The position numbers and the translations under genes are program-made. The notes below the pieces were generated by a model. That model saw nothing but the letters and a program-made list of their open reading frames with translations. It was not told the origin of the DNA and ran no database searches. Positions 1-5,853 of a stretch of 6,390 nt of DNA are shown in pieces. Numbering within the stretch: the stretch's first letter is position 1; every line of letters begins with the position of its first letter. The stretch spans positions 1 through 6,390 of the forward strand of contig JBOGZD010000141.1 of NCBI GenBank assembly GCA_050697155.1, written 5' to 3'. This DNA is from JBOGZD01 sp050697155. GTDB taxonomy: Bacteria > Actinomycetota > Thermoleophilia > Solirubrobacterales > 70-9.

Positions 1-75
1 GGGTGGGTCTCAAGCCTCGGCGTCCACCGCTTCAGCGGGACGGTGCGCCCGACGACTGCGTATGCGAGGCGGTGA
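1..75 (+). CDS. Possible C-terminal tail of the intron-encoded reverse transcriptase/maturase (partial)
   Basis: Frame 1 is open from the window edge to a TGA at 73-75, eleven bases before domain V, and reads GWVSSLGVHRFSG followed by TVRPTTAYARR. An intron-encoded maturase would normally end near here, and a short aromatic and basic tail would fit. However, 24 residues are too few to recognise a domain. Frame 3 is also open across this stretch and continues through domains V and VI, so the true reading frame is uncertain. This entry is a placeholder inferred mainly from its position inside the intron. Confidence 0.25.
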   Translation, partial: GWVSSLGVHRFSGTVRPTTAYARR

Positions 76-194
76 ACGATGTCGGTGAGCCGTGTGCGGG
101 AGAACCGCACGCACGGTTCGAAGGGGGCGGGAGGCGACCCGGTGCCGCTGGCCGTCAAGGCCCGAAGGGCCGGCGGGCCTCCTGCCTACCCGAC
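1..194 (+). ncRNA. Group II intron, 3' end (domains V and VI); 5' part outside window
   Basis: This is the catalytic 3' end of a self-splicing retroelement RNA. Domain V is at 87-119: it opens with GAGCCGTG, which pairs with the closing CACGGTTC (the 5' strand holds the AGC catalytic triad at 88-90). The upper stem GTGCGG/CCGCAC has a GAGAA loop, and the 3' strand is slightly bulged near 110-111. Domain VI follows: 126-135 pairs with 177-186 (ten pairs, one G-U), 123-125 pairs with 189-191, and T187-A188 are unpaired between the two helices. A188 lies seven nucleotides from the likely intron end at C194 (CCTACCCGAC), the expected branch-point position. The 3' exon would start at AGTACGG. The intron is antisense to the acetyltransferase, ending 77 bases beyond that gene's stop. 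Domains I-III and most or all of the reverse transcriptase lie to the left. The structure is seen directly; the family assignment is knowledge-based. The structural class was not determined. Confidence 0.75.
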
Positions 195-271
195 AGTACG
201 GGGCGCGTGACCGATGCACGCGAGGGAGTCGCGCGCAGTCGTTCTCGTCGGGGGCGCCGACCGTAGGCGGC

Positions 272-778
272 CTATCCGAGAAGAAGCTCGACCACGAGCA
301 CGTCGCGCCAGTCGCCGTCGATCTGTCCATGCCGAAGATGCGTGCCGACCTCGCGAAACCCGCATCGAGCGACGAGACGACGGCTTGGCTCGTTGTCCGC
401 GAAGAGCTTGCCGACGATCTTGTGGAGCCCAGCGCGCTCGGCCTCGTCACCGAGAGCCCTCGCCAGTGCGTTGCCGAGGCCCTGCCTGCGGTCGGGCGCG
501 CGAACGTAGACGCTTCCCTCTCCCACACCCGCATAGCAGGGGCGGGAGCTGTAGGGCGAGATCCGCGCCCACCCGGCAACTGCATCGCCGCGCTCCGCGA
601 CGAGCACCAGGTGGCCCGCCGAGCCGAGCCACTCGTCGACGTCGGCGGCCGAGACCGGCTCGGTCTCGAACGTCGCGCGGCGCTCGGCGATCCCTTGGTT
701 GTAGATCCGTGCGATGGCCTCGCAGTCGTCGGGTTTCGCCCTCCGGACTGTTCTTGGCGGTTGCATCGGCCGAATCAT
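272..778 (-). CDS. GNAT N-acetyltransferase, phosphinothricin/arsinothricin (ArsN1) type
   Basis: A cytosolic acetyl-CoA-dependent N-acetyltransferase of 168 residues, the usual length for this group. Family members acetylate the amino group of glutamate analogues such as phosphinothricin or arsinothricin and so detoxify them. Visible motifs: N-terminal TVRRAKPDD then IYNQGIAERRATFE (25-38); strand SVYV followed by the acetyl-CoA pyrophosphate loop RRQGLG (97-102); NEPSRRLVARCGF (129-141), the usual N-x-x-S...GF helix; and the C-terminal HGQIDGDWRDV (to residue 160), typical of phosphinothricin/ArsN-type enzymes. The ATG at 778 is preferred because GATGGA lies six bases upstream and the domain begins about ten residues later; ATGs at 784, 766, 802 and 817 are alternatives, while longer starts run into transposon sequence. 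The gene stands alone between an intron end and an IS256 remnant. GNAT fold is certain; arsinothricin specificity is inferred, since related enzymes use other amino acids. Confidence 0.88.
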   Translation of the reverse strand: MIRPMQPPRTVRRAKPDDCEAIARIYNQGIAERRATFETEPVSAADVDEWLGSAGHLVLVAERGDAVAGWARISPYSSRPCYAGVGEGSVYVRAPDRRQGLGNALARALGDEAERAGLHKIVGKLFADNEPSRRLVARCGFREVGTHLRHGQIDGDWRDVLVVELLLG

Positions 779-926
779 CCGCATTCCATCGCCGTCGGTC
801 ATTGGCCAGCCGTCCATATTCGCTTGGACGACCGGCCAGGGTCCGCACCGGGGCCGTCGAGTTGTGATGCGCGGCCTGGTAACTCGCTCCTCCTCTGCGC
901 GATTTGCAGTAGTGAGCACCACATCA

Positions 927-957
927 GGTGGCGTCCCAAAGCTGCTGTAACTTCGCC
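927..957 (-). repeat. Candidate terminal inverted repeat of the IS256-type remnant
   Basis: About 27 bases beyond the transposase stop, read on the minus strand, is CGAAGTTACAGCAGCTTTGG followed by GACGCCACC. IS256-family elements carry their terminal repeat just after the transposase gene, and this A/T-containing patch inside GC-rich flanks fits that place. The partner end cannot be compared because the N-terminal side of the element is gone. The boundaries are approximate and the call rests on position plus general resemblance. Confidence 0.3.
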
Positions 958-983
958 GCGGCTTCGGTTCCCTTGGCGTCAGT

Positions 984-1660
984 CTAAGCGGCGACCACCT
1001 CCTTCTCTTCGGCATCTGATCCACCCGGCTCGTAGCGGAGCCGGTAGAGGCGCTGGCGGTCGATCTCCGAGAGCGTGACCCCATTGCAGGCGTTGTTGAT
1101 CTGCAGGTCGAGCACCGCCCAGACGAGCGAGAGGCAGCTCTCCTCGCCGGGGAACCTTCCGATCACCTTCGTCCTTCGCTTCACCTCGCCGAGGGTGCGC
1201 TCGAGCAGGTTGGTCGAGCGCCAGCGCTTGCGGTGCCGCAGCGGATAGCGCAGGTGGACGACGAGCGCGTCGAGGTCGTCGGCAAGGCAGCGAGCGGCGG
1301 AGGTGAAGCCGCCCCGCTCGAGCTCTGCGACCAGGGCCTCGAGCCCTTGCTTTGCGTCGCGCTCGTCCTTGGCCTCATCGAGCGCCGCCCAGTAGGCGCG
1401 TCGAACCCGCTCGCGCTCCGCCTCGGGCAGCTTCGCGATCAGGTTGCGCGCCCGGTGGACCGAGCAGTGCTGGCGGTCTGAGGCGGGCCAGCACTGCTCG
1501 ACCGCCTTGATCAGCGGGCGCCGTCGGCGACGACGAGCATCGGCGCCGGAAGGCCGCGGGCGATCAGGTCGCGGCCCAGCTTCGAGCCAGTCCTCGTGCG
1601 ACTCGCGCACCCGAGCGAGACCCCGACGAGGACGCGCTCCCCTTCCTCGGTGAAGCCCCA
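984..1660 (-). pseudogene. IS256-type (mutator) transposase, C-terminal part, frameshifted remnant
   Basis: A DDE/RNase H-fold transposase remnant covering roughly the last 60 percent of the family's usual 400 residues. It starts at WGFTEEGERVLVGVSLG (1660), continues as RESHEDWLE in a second frame (about 1610-1581), returns to the first frame for GRDLIARGLPAPMLVVADGA with the second catalytic Asp, then shifts at about 1517 into PLIKAVEQCWPAS. The final frame holds the family signature DRQHCSVHRARN (C-x2-H), DDLDALVVHLRYPLRHR, STNLLERTLGEVKRRTKVIGRFPGE and the stop at 984. The first two shifts compensate each other; the third leaves an in-frame TGA, so no full protein is made without correction. 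The N-terminal region with the first catalytic Asp is missing, replaced by IS3-type sequence. The element cannot move by itself. Identification as IS256 is secure; the exact indel bases are inferred from family reading frames. Confidence 0.9.
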
Positions 1661-1915
1661 GGCGTTCTGCCAGGGCGCTCCAGGGTCGATGTAGGCGGTG
1701 TCGGTGGATCCGGCCTCGCACCACTCGCGCAGGACGCGGGCGGTGAGCTCGGGGCCGTTGTCGGCGCGGAGGTTCTCGGGCGCCCCGCGCTCTGAGACCA
1801 GCCGCTCGAGCACGGCGACCGTCTCGTCGGCGTCGATCGTGCGCTCGACCTCGATCTCAAGCGCCTCGCGGGTGAACTCGTCGACGATATTCAGGAACTT
1901 CAGCTCGCGGCCGTC
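1661..1915 (-). pseudogene. IS3-type transposase (OrfB integrase core) fragment
   Basis: An internal fragment of the IS3-family OrfB integrase core, about 85 residues, in one open frame. From 1915 downward it reads DGRELKFLNIVDEFTREALE, a variable segment, then VAVLERLVSERGAPENLRAD with NGPEL, the second catalytic Asp at about 1762, and finally a tyrosine and IDPGAPWQNA. The next expected motif, E-S-F-N-G with the catalytic Glu, is absent because the frame runs straight into IS256-type sequence at 1660. The first catalytic Asp and the N-terminal helix-turn-helix part are also missing; the frame meets a TGA near 1963. GTG at 1813 could start a short chimeric peptide, but it would be a non-functional hybrid. 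The match to IS3 OrfB is clear from motif order; the subgroup is unknown. Confidence 0.85.
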
Positions 1916-1957
1916 TATCCGCCCGCCCGGTCCCCGCGGCCGTCTAGCCGCCCGCCC
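1904..1957. repeat. 29-bp tandem direct repeat at the IS3 remnant edge
   Basis: On the minus strand GGGCGGGCGGCTAGACGGCC continued by GCGG (from 1957) recurs 29 bases on as GGGCGGGCGGATAGACGGCC with GCGA (from 1928). The two copies differ at one position in the first 23 bases. The inner copy encodes the first recognisable IS3 residues (RIDGREL), and the outer copy lies beyond the recognisable element. This looks like a short tandem duplication made when the fragment was truncated or inserted. Confidence 0.7.
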
Positions 1958-1961
1958 CGGT

Positions 1962-2010
1962 CACGCACGTTCAAATGTCCCCAGCCGGTGGGGTCGTGTG
2001 GACGTGCGTG
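1962..2010 (-). terminator. Nested inverted repeat after the hydrolase gene, possible terminator
   Basis: Nine-base arms CACGCACGT (1962-1970) and ACGTGCGTG (2002-2010) are perfect complements. They enclose a second small hairpin, CCCCA-GCCGG-TGGGG (1979-1993). The outer arm begins nine bases beyond the hydrolase stop at 2019. No T-run follows on the minus strand, so a classical intrinsic terminator is not shown. It may be an end-of-transcript hairpin, as is common in high-GC bacteria, or an element end. Confidence 0.4.
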
Positions 2011-2018
2011 CCAGCGGC

Positions 2019-4388
2019 TCAGGGCTGCAGCAGGCCGCTGCCATTGCCGAACTGGAGCTGCGCCTCGGTCGCGGTGCCGGTCCCGCCGGTGTCCTCGCCC
2101 GGTTCGCCGGCGCCGTTGAAGAAGGTCAGCTTCAGGCTCACCTGCTGCGGCGCGCCGAGCCAGTTGTGGACGACGATCCGGTAGCGGCCGGGCCCGAGCC
2201 GGCCGGCGGTGAGGACCTCGCGCTCGAGGTCGCCGGTCTCCGCCGCGGTCACGTCCTCCCAGCCGTCGTCGACCTGGCGCTGCAGGTAGAGGTCGAGGTC
2301 GGCGGGCGGCAACGAGGGCGTCGCGATCGCCTCGAACGAAGCGTTGTCGAAGCCTTCCTCGGAGTCGAACTCGAAGGCCGCGGCCGTGACCGGCTCGACG
2401 ATCACGCCGGCGCCGGGTGCCGGGACCAGCACCTCGCCCTCGATCCCGGGCTGCGCCGGACCGACCGGGATCGGCTCGAGCTCGTCCTCGTAGAGCGACA
2501 CGTCGTCGAACAGGCGGAAGCGCTCGACGAGCGGCAACTCGTACCGCGTCGCCTCGGGCCCGGTAAAGACGGTGATCTGCTGGTCGCTCGAGGCGAAGGT
2601 GGCGTGGTGCGGGGTCTTCGTGCTGACCTCGAGCGCGAGCCGCTGGCCCGCCGGGACCCAGTGGGCCATCGTGAAGCACTGCGGCTCGAGTGCCATCTCC
2701 TCGCCCGGGACCACCGGCGTCACCGCCTCGATCCCGTTGCGGAGCTGCGGCTGGATCGCGCAGAAGCTCATCGGCTCGCGCTCGACGACCTCCTCCCCGT
2801 CCTCGCCGGTCGTGACCCGCTCGCGGAAGAGCGTCGTCGTCAGGTGGGTGATCTGCCCGGTCGTGAGCGACGCGTTGAGCTGCGGCTCGGGCAGCCCGAG
2901 CAGCAGCGTGTCGCGCGCGAGCGGCTCCGAGGTGAAGGTGAGGCGGCCGCGGCCGACGCCCACCAGCACGGCTTCCGCGATCGTGCCGAAGCTCGCGCTC
3001 GCGTCCTCGGACGGCGGCTCAAATGCCAGCGCGCCGTCGCTGTCGGCCGGCCCCGGCGCGCTCGCGTCCGGGTAGAGCGCGAGCCGCGCCTCCGGCTCGC
3101 GCCAGCCGTTCGTCGCGTACACCGGCGCATCCAGCGTCTCGGGGTCGACGATCTGGGTCACGTCGATCGGCGCCGCGCCGTTCAGGAACGCCTCGACGGC
3201 CGGCCCGGTCGGCACTCGACGCTGCATCAGGTAATGGTCGAACCAGGCGTGCAGCGCGTACTGGAACTGGTCGAACCGGCAGGTCGGGTGCAGCGCCCGC
3301 TCGCCCTCGCGATCGCCGCAGCGGCCATTCGTCGAGCCGTGATCCCACTGCCCGATCCAGGTCTTGTCGCCGGGGCGCATGAAGCGCTCGCCGAAGAACC
3401 ACTCCGCCGCCGGGATCCGGGCGGCGTTGTCGTTCACGCCGTGGATCATGAAGATCGGGATGTCGGCCCCGGTCGCGCCCTCGCGCCAGTCGCGCGCCCG
3501 GTGCCAGGCCTCGTACTGGCCGGTGACCTGGCCGGTGCCGGCGGTGAGCGAGGAGTTCGGCAGACCGCAGCCAGCCTGCGGGTTCGGGGCGTTGTCGAAA
3601 TTGTCGCCGGTCGGCGCGCCGCTGACCGGGTCGACCAGCCCGGGGGGCAGGTCGCGGTCGAGCGCGAGGCCCTCGTAGGCGAACATCGGTCCCGCCCACT
3701 GCAGCAGCCACGGCACGCCCCTGTTGAACTGGTGGTCGTACATCGCGGCGAGGCCGGCGCTGGGCGCGATCGTCACCAGTCCCTCGGGGTCCATCGCCGC
3801 CGCGGCGGCCGGCGTCGAGCCGACGTACGAGTGGCCGGTGAGGCCGACCCGGCCGTTCGACCACGCCGCCCGGGCGGCCCACTCGATGATCGTCTTCAGG
3901 TCGCTCGCGTCGTTCGGGCCGATGTGGTCGAGACAGCCCGAGGAGCGCCCGGTGCCGCGCAGGTCGACCATCACGACCGCGTAGCCGCGCGGCGCGAAGT
4001 AGCCGGTCAGCCCGAGCTTCTCGCCCTCGTCGTTCTCCGGGTCGGGGAAGATCCGCGTGCCCGAGCGGTCGGCGAGGGTGCCGTGGTAGGGGCTCGCCTC
4101 CATGATCACGGGCCAGGGCCCGTTGCCGTGCACCTCGGGGTCGGGCCGCACGACCTCGATGTAGAGCTCCTCGCCGTCGGGCATCGCGACCCGCTGCTCG
4201 GTGCGGTTCGTCTCCGGGAACACCGGCTGCGAGAGCCGGTCGGCGAGGCCGATGTAGTCGAACGGCCGCAGCGAGGGCGCGGCCGCCGGCGCAGGGGCGG
4301 CGAACGCCGCCGCCGCGAATGCCGCGAGCAGCGCCGGCACACCGCGCCACCGCGCTGAAGCGAGCCTCTGCTTCGCCCTAACCACCAA
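2019..4388 (-). CDS. Secreted CocE/NonD-type (S15-like) serine hydrolase with PPC-like C-terminal domain
   Basis: An alpha/beta-hydrolase of 789 residues, longer than typical CocE esterases (about 550-600). The family cleaves acyl or peptide bonds with a Ser-Asp-His triad; this enzyme's substrate cannot be read from sequence. Residues 1-38 form a Sec-type signal peptide: basic MVVRAKQRLASARWR, an Ala/Leu-rich core, and small residues around 31-37 for cleavage. The hydrolase core (about 60-400) has SPYHG (99-103, likely oxyanion Tyr101), DLRGTGRSSG (142-151), nucleophile GHSYVG (Ser187), GVNDNAARIP (Asp320) and WDHGS (His350). A PepX_C-like jelly roll covers about 420-620. Residues about 650-757 resemble the pre-peptidase PPC beta domain (DLDLYLQRQ...GRYRIVVHNW), which normally aids secretion or substrate contact, followed by a Gly/Thr-rich tail. 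The TTG at 4388 is the longest start; GTG at 4385 is equally possible and GTG at 4340 would remove the basic n-region. The frame is intact despite damaged neighbours. Catalytic assignment is strong, substrate unknown. Confidence 0.92.
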   Translation of the reverse strand: MVVRAKQRLASARWRGVPALLAAFAAAAFAAPAPAAAPSLRPFDYIGLADRLSQPVFPETNRTEQRVAMPDGEELYIEVVRPDPEVHGNGPWPVIMEASPYHGTLADRSGTRIFPDPENDEGEKLGLTGYFAPRGYAVVMVDLRGTGRSSGCLDHIGPNDASDLKTIIEWAARAAWSNGRVGLTGHSYVGSTPAAAAAMDPEGLVTIAPSAGLAAMYDHQFNRGVPWLLQWAGPMFAYEGLALDRDLPPGLVDPVSGAPTGDNFDNAPNPQAGCGLPNSSLTAGTGQVTGQYEAWHRARDWREGATGADIPIFMIHGVNDNAARIPAAEWFFGERFMRPGDKTWIGQWDHGSTNGRCGDREGERALHPTCRFDQFQYALHAWFDHYLMQRRVPTGPAVEAFLNGAAPIDVTQIVDPETLDAPVYATNGWREPEARLALYPDASAPGPADSDGALAFEPPSEDASASFGTIAEAVLVGVGRGRLTFTSEPLARDTLLLGLPEPQLNASLTTGQITHLTTTLFRERVTTGEDGEEVVEREPMSFCAIQPQLRNGIEAVTPVVPGEEMALEPQCFTMAHWVPAGQRLALEVSTKTPHHATFASSDQQITVFTGPEATRYELPLVERFRLFDDVSLYEDELEPIPVGPAQPGIEGEVLVPAPGAGVIVEPVTAAAFEFDSEEGFDNASFEAIATPSLPPADLDLYLQRQVDDGWEDVTAAETGDLEREVLTAGRLGPGRYRIVVHNWLGAPQQVSLKLTFFNGAGEPGEDTGGTGTATEAQLQFGNGSGLLQP

Positions 4389-4401
4389 GTCCGTGCCACG
4401 G

Positions 4402-4431
4402 ATCCTACGCCGCCCGGGCGGCCCGGGTCAA
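4402..4431 (-). promoter_or_regulatory. Sigma-70-like promoter of the hydrolase gene with palindromic spacer
   Basis: Read on the minus strand, TTGACC (4431-4426) and TAGGAT (4407-4402) are 18 bases apart, close to the housekeeping -35/-10 consensus. Transcription would begin near 4395, only about 5-10 bases before the TTG/GTG start codons, so the message would be nearly leaderless. The spacer contains CCGCCCGGGCGG, a perfect 12-base palindrome (4410-4421), and two CCCGGG half-units; a regulator bound there would block the promoter. The promoter elements are seen; activity and any repressor are inferred. Confidence 0.5.
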
Positions 4432-4468
4432 GGCGGAACCTGCGAGCCCGGTGTTGGTCGCGCCGCAC

Positions 4469-4499
4469 GGGGGGGGTAATCGGGGCGGCAGGGCCGGGG
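4469..4499 (+). other. G-quadruplex motif upstream of the hydrolase promoter
   Basis: The + strand has four G-runs: eight G at 4469-4476, then GGGG, GGG and GGGG, separated by loops of 5, 5 and 2 bases. This satisfies the standard G3+N1-7 pattern. It lies between the hydrolase promoter and the broken membrane-protein gene, on the hydrolase template strand. In such GC-rich DNA it may be chance. Confidence 0.5.
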
Positions 4500-4517
4500 T
4501 GCGGAGGCGTTGCGGGA

Positions 4518-4798
4518 TCAGGGTTCGTGTGCTGCGAGCGCGGTATGGCCGTTGTCTGGCTCGGTCGCGTTGAGCTGCTGCCCTACGTTCGCTGTTGGAT
4601 GTCGAGGCTCACTGAGCAGTGCATCCCTCACCAGCCATCCGACGGCGAAGCACCCAACTGAGCCCGGAAGCGGAAACGCAGCGAGGAGCGCGACGCCGGG
4701 CGACACGTCCCCGGTCCAGAGTCCGAATGCGATGGAGCAAACAGGCCAACCACCGCAACCGCGAGTCTGGTGAGGTCAATGAATTCCTTCCGGTCCAT
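4518..4798 (-). pseudogene. Small two-helix membrane protein, probably broken by one frameshift
   Basis: From an ATG at 4798 the sequence reads MDRKEFIDLTRLAVAVVG followed by LFAPS, a charged start running into a hydrophobic helix. At about 4730 a one-base loss would switch the frame to AFGLWTGDVSPGVALLAAFP, then LPGSVGCFAVGWLVRDALLS and a polar tail ending HTALAAHEP at the TGA of 4518. Joined, this is about 93 residues with two membrane segments and a hydrophilic C-terminus. Evidence for coding is the smooth continuation of a hydrophobic pattern across frames; no family is recognised and no good ribosome-binding site precedes the ATG. GTG at 4861, in the same first frame and preceded by GAGTGGGG, is an alternative start. 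It is co-oriented with the broken gene upstream and the hydrolase downstream. It could also be non-coding DNA that happens to read well. Confidence 0.4.
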
Positions 4799-4883
4799 CG
4801 CAGGGGCAAGGCAGGGCGTCCCAGCGGCGATACCGGGGTGACTTTCGAGCCGGGCTATCACCGCGCCCCACTCGAAGTCGGGC

Positions 4884-5458
4884 TTAGCGCACGGACTTAT
4901 CTGAAGCCAGCTCGATCGCCCGTCGTAGTCTGCGCCAGGGGAGACCCTCCCTGGCTCCCTCGACTGCATGGGCCTCCAGAAACGCCCTGCCCACGGAGCG
5001 CGTCCCGCCCTCGCGGATCGCGTCCGCCGATAGAACCCAGAACCGCCACTGACCGACGTCGAGCGGGTCGTAGCGGCGGGGATCCCGACATGTGTGAACG
5101 GCGAACACGAACACGTCGGCCCTGATCTCCCGCTCGTCGCTGAAGCACGAGGGTTGCGCTCCTCGCCGCCAGGTCGCTGGCGTGGTCCATCAGATCGCAG
5201 GCCGCGTGCAGGAGGACCGGCGCGGTACGGGCGCCATCGAGATCCTCCCCGCAGTGCCCCGGGCGAGAGGTCGATCCTCTCGAGGACGGTCCGCGCCCGG
5301 TCGATGTCGCGCGCAATGAGCTTCGCAAGTGACGCGAACTCCCCGTCGTTGGCGATGATCCGATGGCGCTCGGAGATGAGGTCCGCCAACTCCGGGTACT
5401 GGAGAAGCGTCTCGCACGAAGCGGTCCGCAGACGACCGCTTCTGTGGTCAAGCGGCAA
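4884..5458 (-). pseudogene. Protein of unknown function, broken into three frames
   Basis: Three minus-strand frames follow one another as if from one gene of about 190 residues. Part one (from 5458) reads ETLLQYPELADLISERHRII, then a helical stretch ending VLERIDLSPGALR. An extra base in the GGGG run at 5247-5250 would explain the move to part two, DLDGARTAPVLLHAACDLMD and HASDLAA. A second extra base between 5190 and about 5150 leads to part three, CFSDEREIRADVFVFAVHTC, then RDPRRYDPLDVGQWRFWVLS, ending at the TAA of 4884. Part three has no start codon before GTG 5114, which falls inside an apparent beta strand, so it is not an independent gene. Its pattern (hydrophobic strand, D-P-x-x-Y-D-x-L-D, Q-W-x-F-W-V-L) resembles uncharacterised bacterial proteins I cannot name. 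No clear start exists: frame 1 is closed by a TGA at 5497-5495, and a strong GAAGGAG at 5521-5515 has no start codon at the right distance. Two adjacent broken genes are an alternative. Confidence 0.55.
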
Positions 5459-5610
5459 TCCGCGGCGACTGCCGACATCGTCGGCGCGGACGTGTCAGGG
5501 ATCAGCGCGCTCTACTCCTTCGCCAGGAAGAGCGGAAGCGTTCGTCAAGTCCACGGCTCGGCGCGGACCCCCTGCGATGGCGGCGGGACCAGTCTCCGGG
5601 CGAACAAGAT

Positions 5611-5853
5611 TTACGCCAGCGAGCGCTCGGCGTCCCTGAGCAGCTCCGCGACGACGTCCGCCGCGGCCTTGCCGCGAGCCTCGGCGATCCGTTCGAGTCG
5701 CCTCGCGTCCTCGCCCTCGACGCCGACCAGGACGAGCACCCTGCCATCCGGGCTCCCCTCTTCGTGCTCGACGTAGCGCGGGTCTAGCTTCTCAAGCTCG
5801 GCGTCGAAGTCACCGGGCTTCGGATCTGGGTCTGTCCAGGGATCTCGACTCAT
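5611..5853 (-). CDS. Antitoxin-like small protein, probable ribbon-helix-helix-type C-terminus
   Basis: An 80-residue acidic protein. The N-terminal half, with PKPGDFDAELEKLDPRYVEH, looks flexible and is the part that would wrap a toxin. The C-terminal half has a strand RVLVLVGVEG (38-47) followed by two helices, EDARRLERIAEARG and KAAADVVAELLRDAE, the strand-helix-helix order of small dimeric DNA-binding antitoxins. Its ATG at 5853 overlaps the upstream gene's stop as ATGA, with GGA six bases before it, showing translational coupling. It follows the toxin-like gene, the order used by BrnT-BrnA modules. By analogy it would neutralise the partner and repress the operon. The 130 bases downstream hold no gene. 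The fold is inferred from the hydrophobic pattern; binding of DNA or toxin is not shown. Confidence 0.7.
   Translation of the reverse strand: MSRDPWTDPDPKPGDFDAELEKLDPRYVEHEEGSPDGRVLVLVGVEGEDARRLERIAEARGKAAADVVAELLRDAERSLA

Noticed and set aside
3..266. An 87-codon + strand frame through the left edge
   Set aside because: It translates intron domains V and VI and runs past the 3' splice site into the exon, so it is not a real protein as drawn.
1698..4358. An 886-codon open frame on the + strand opposite the hydrolase
   Set aside because: It is the antisense shadow of a GC-rich gene: extremely rich in Arg, Val and Leu, no domain or motif, and it runs across the IS3/IS256 debris as well.
4628..5458. 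A single 276-residue minus-strand protein
   Set aside because: Only its first 70 or so residues and a stretch after 4800 look protein-like; in between, the coding signal moves to other frames, so the long frame is an accident of GC content.
5460..5500. LIPDTSA-like reading on the minus strand, reminiscent of the start of a PIN-domain toxin
   Set aside because: It lacks a start codon and none of the later PIN acidic motifs follow, so it is probably chance.
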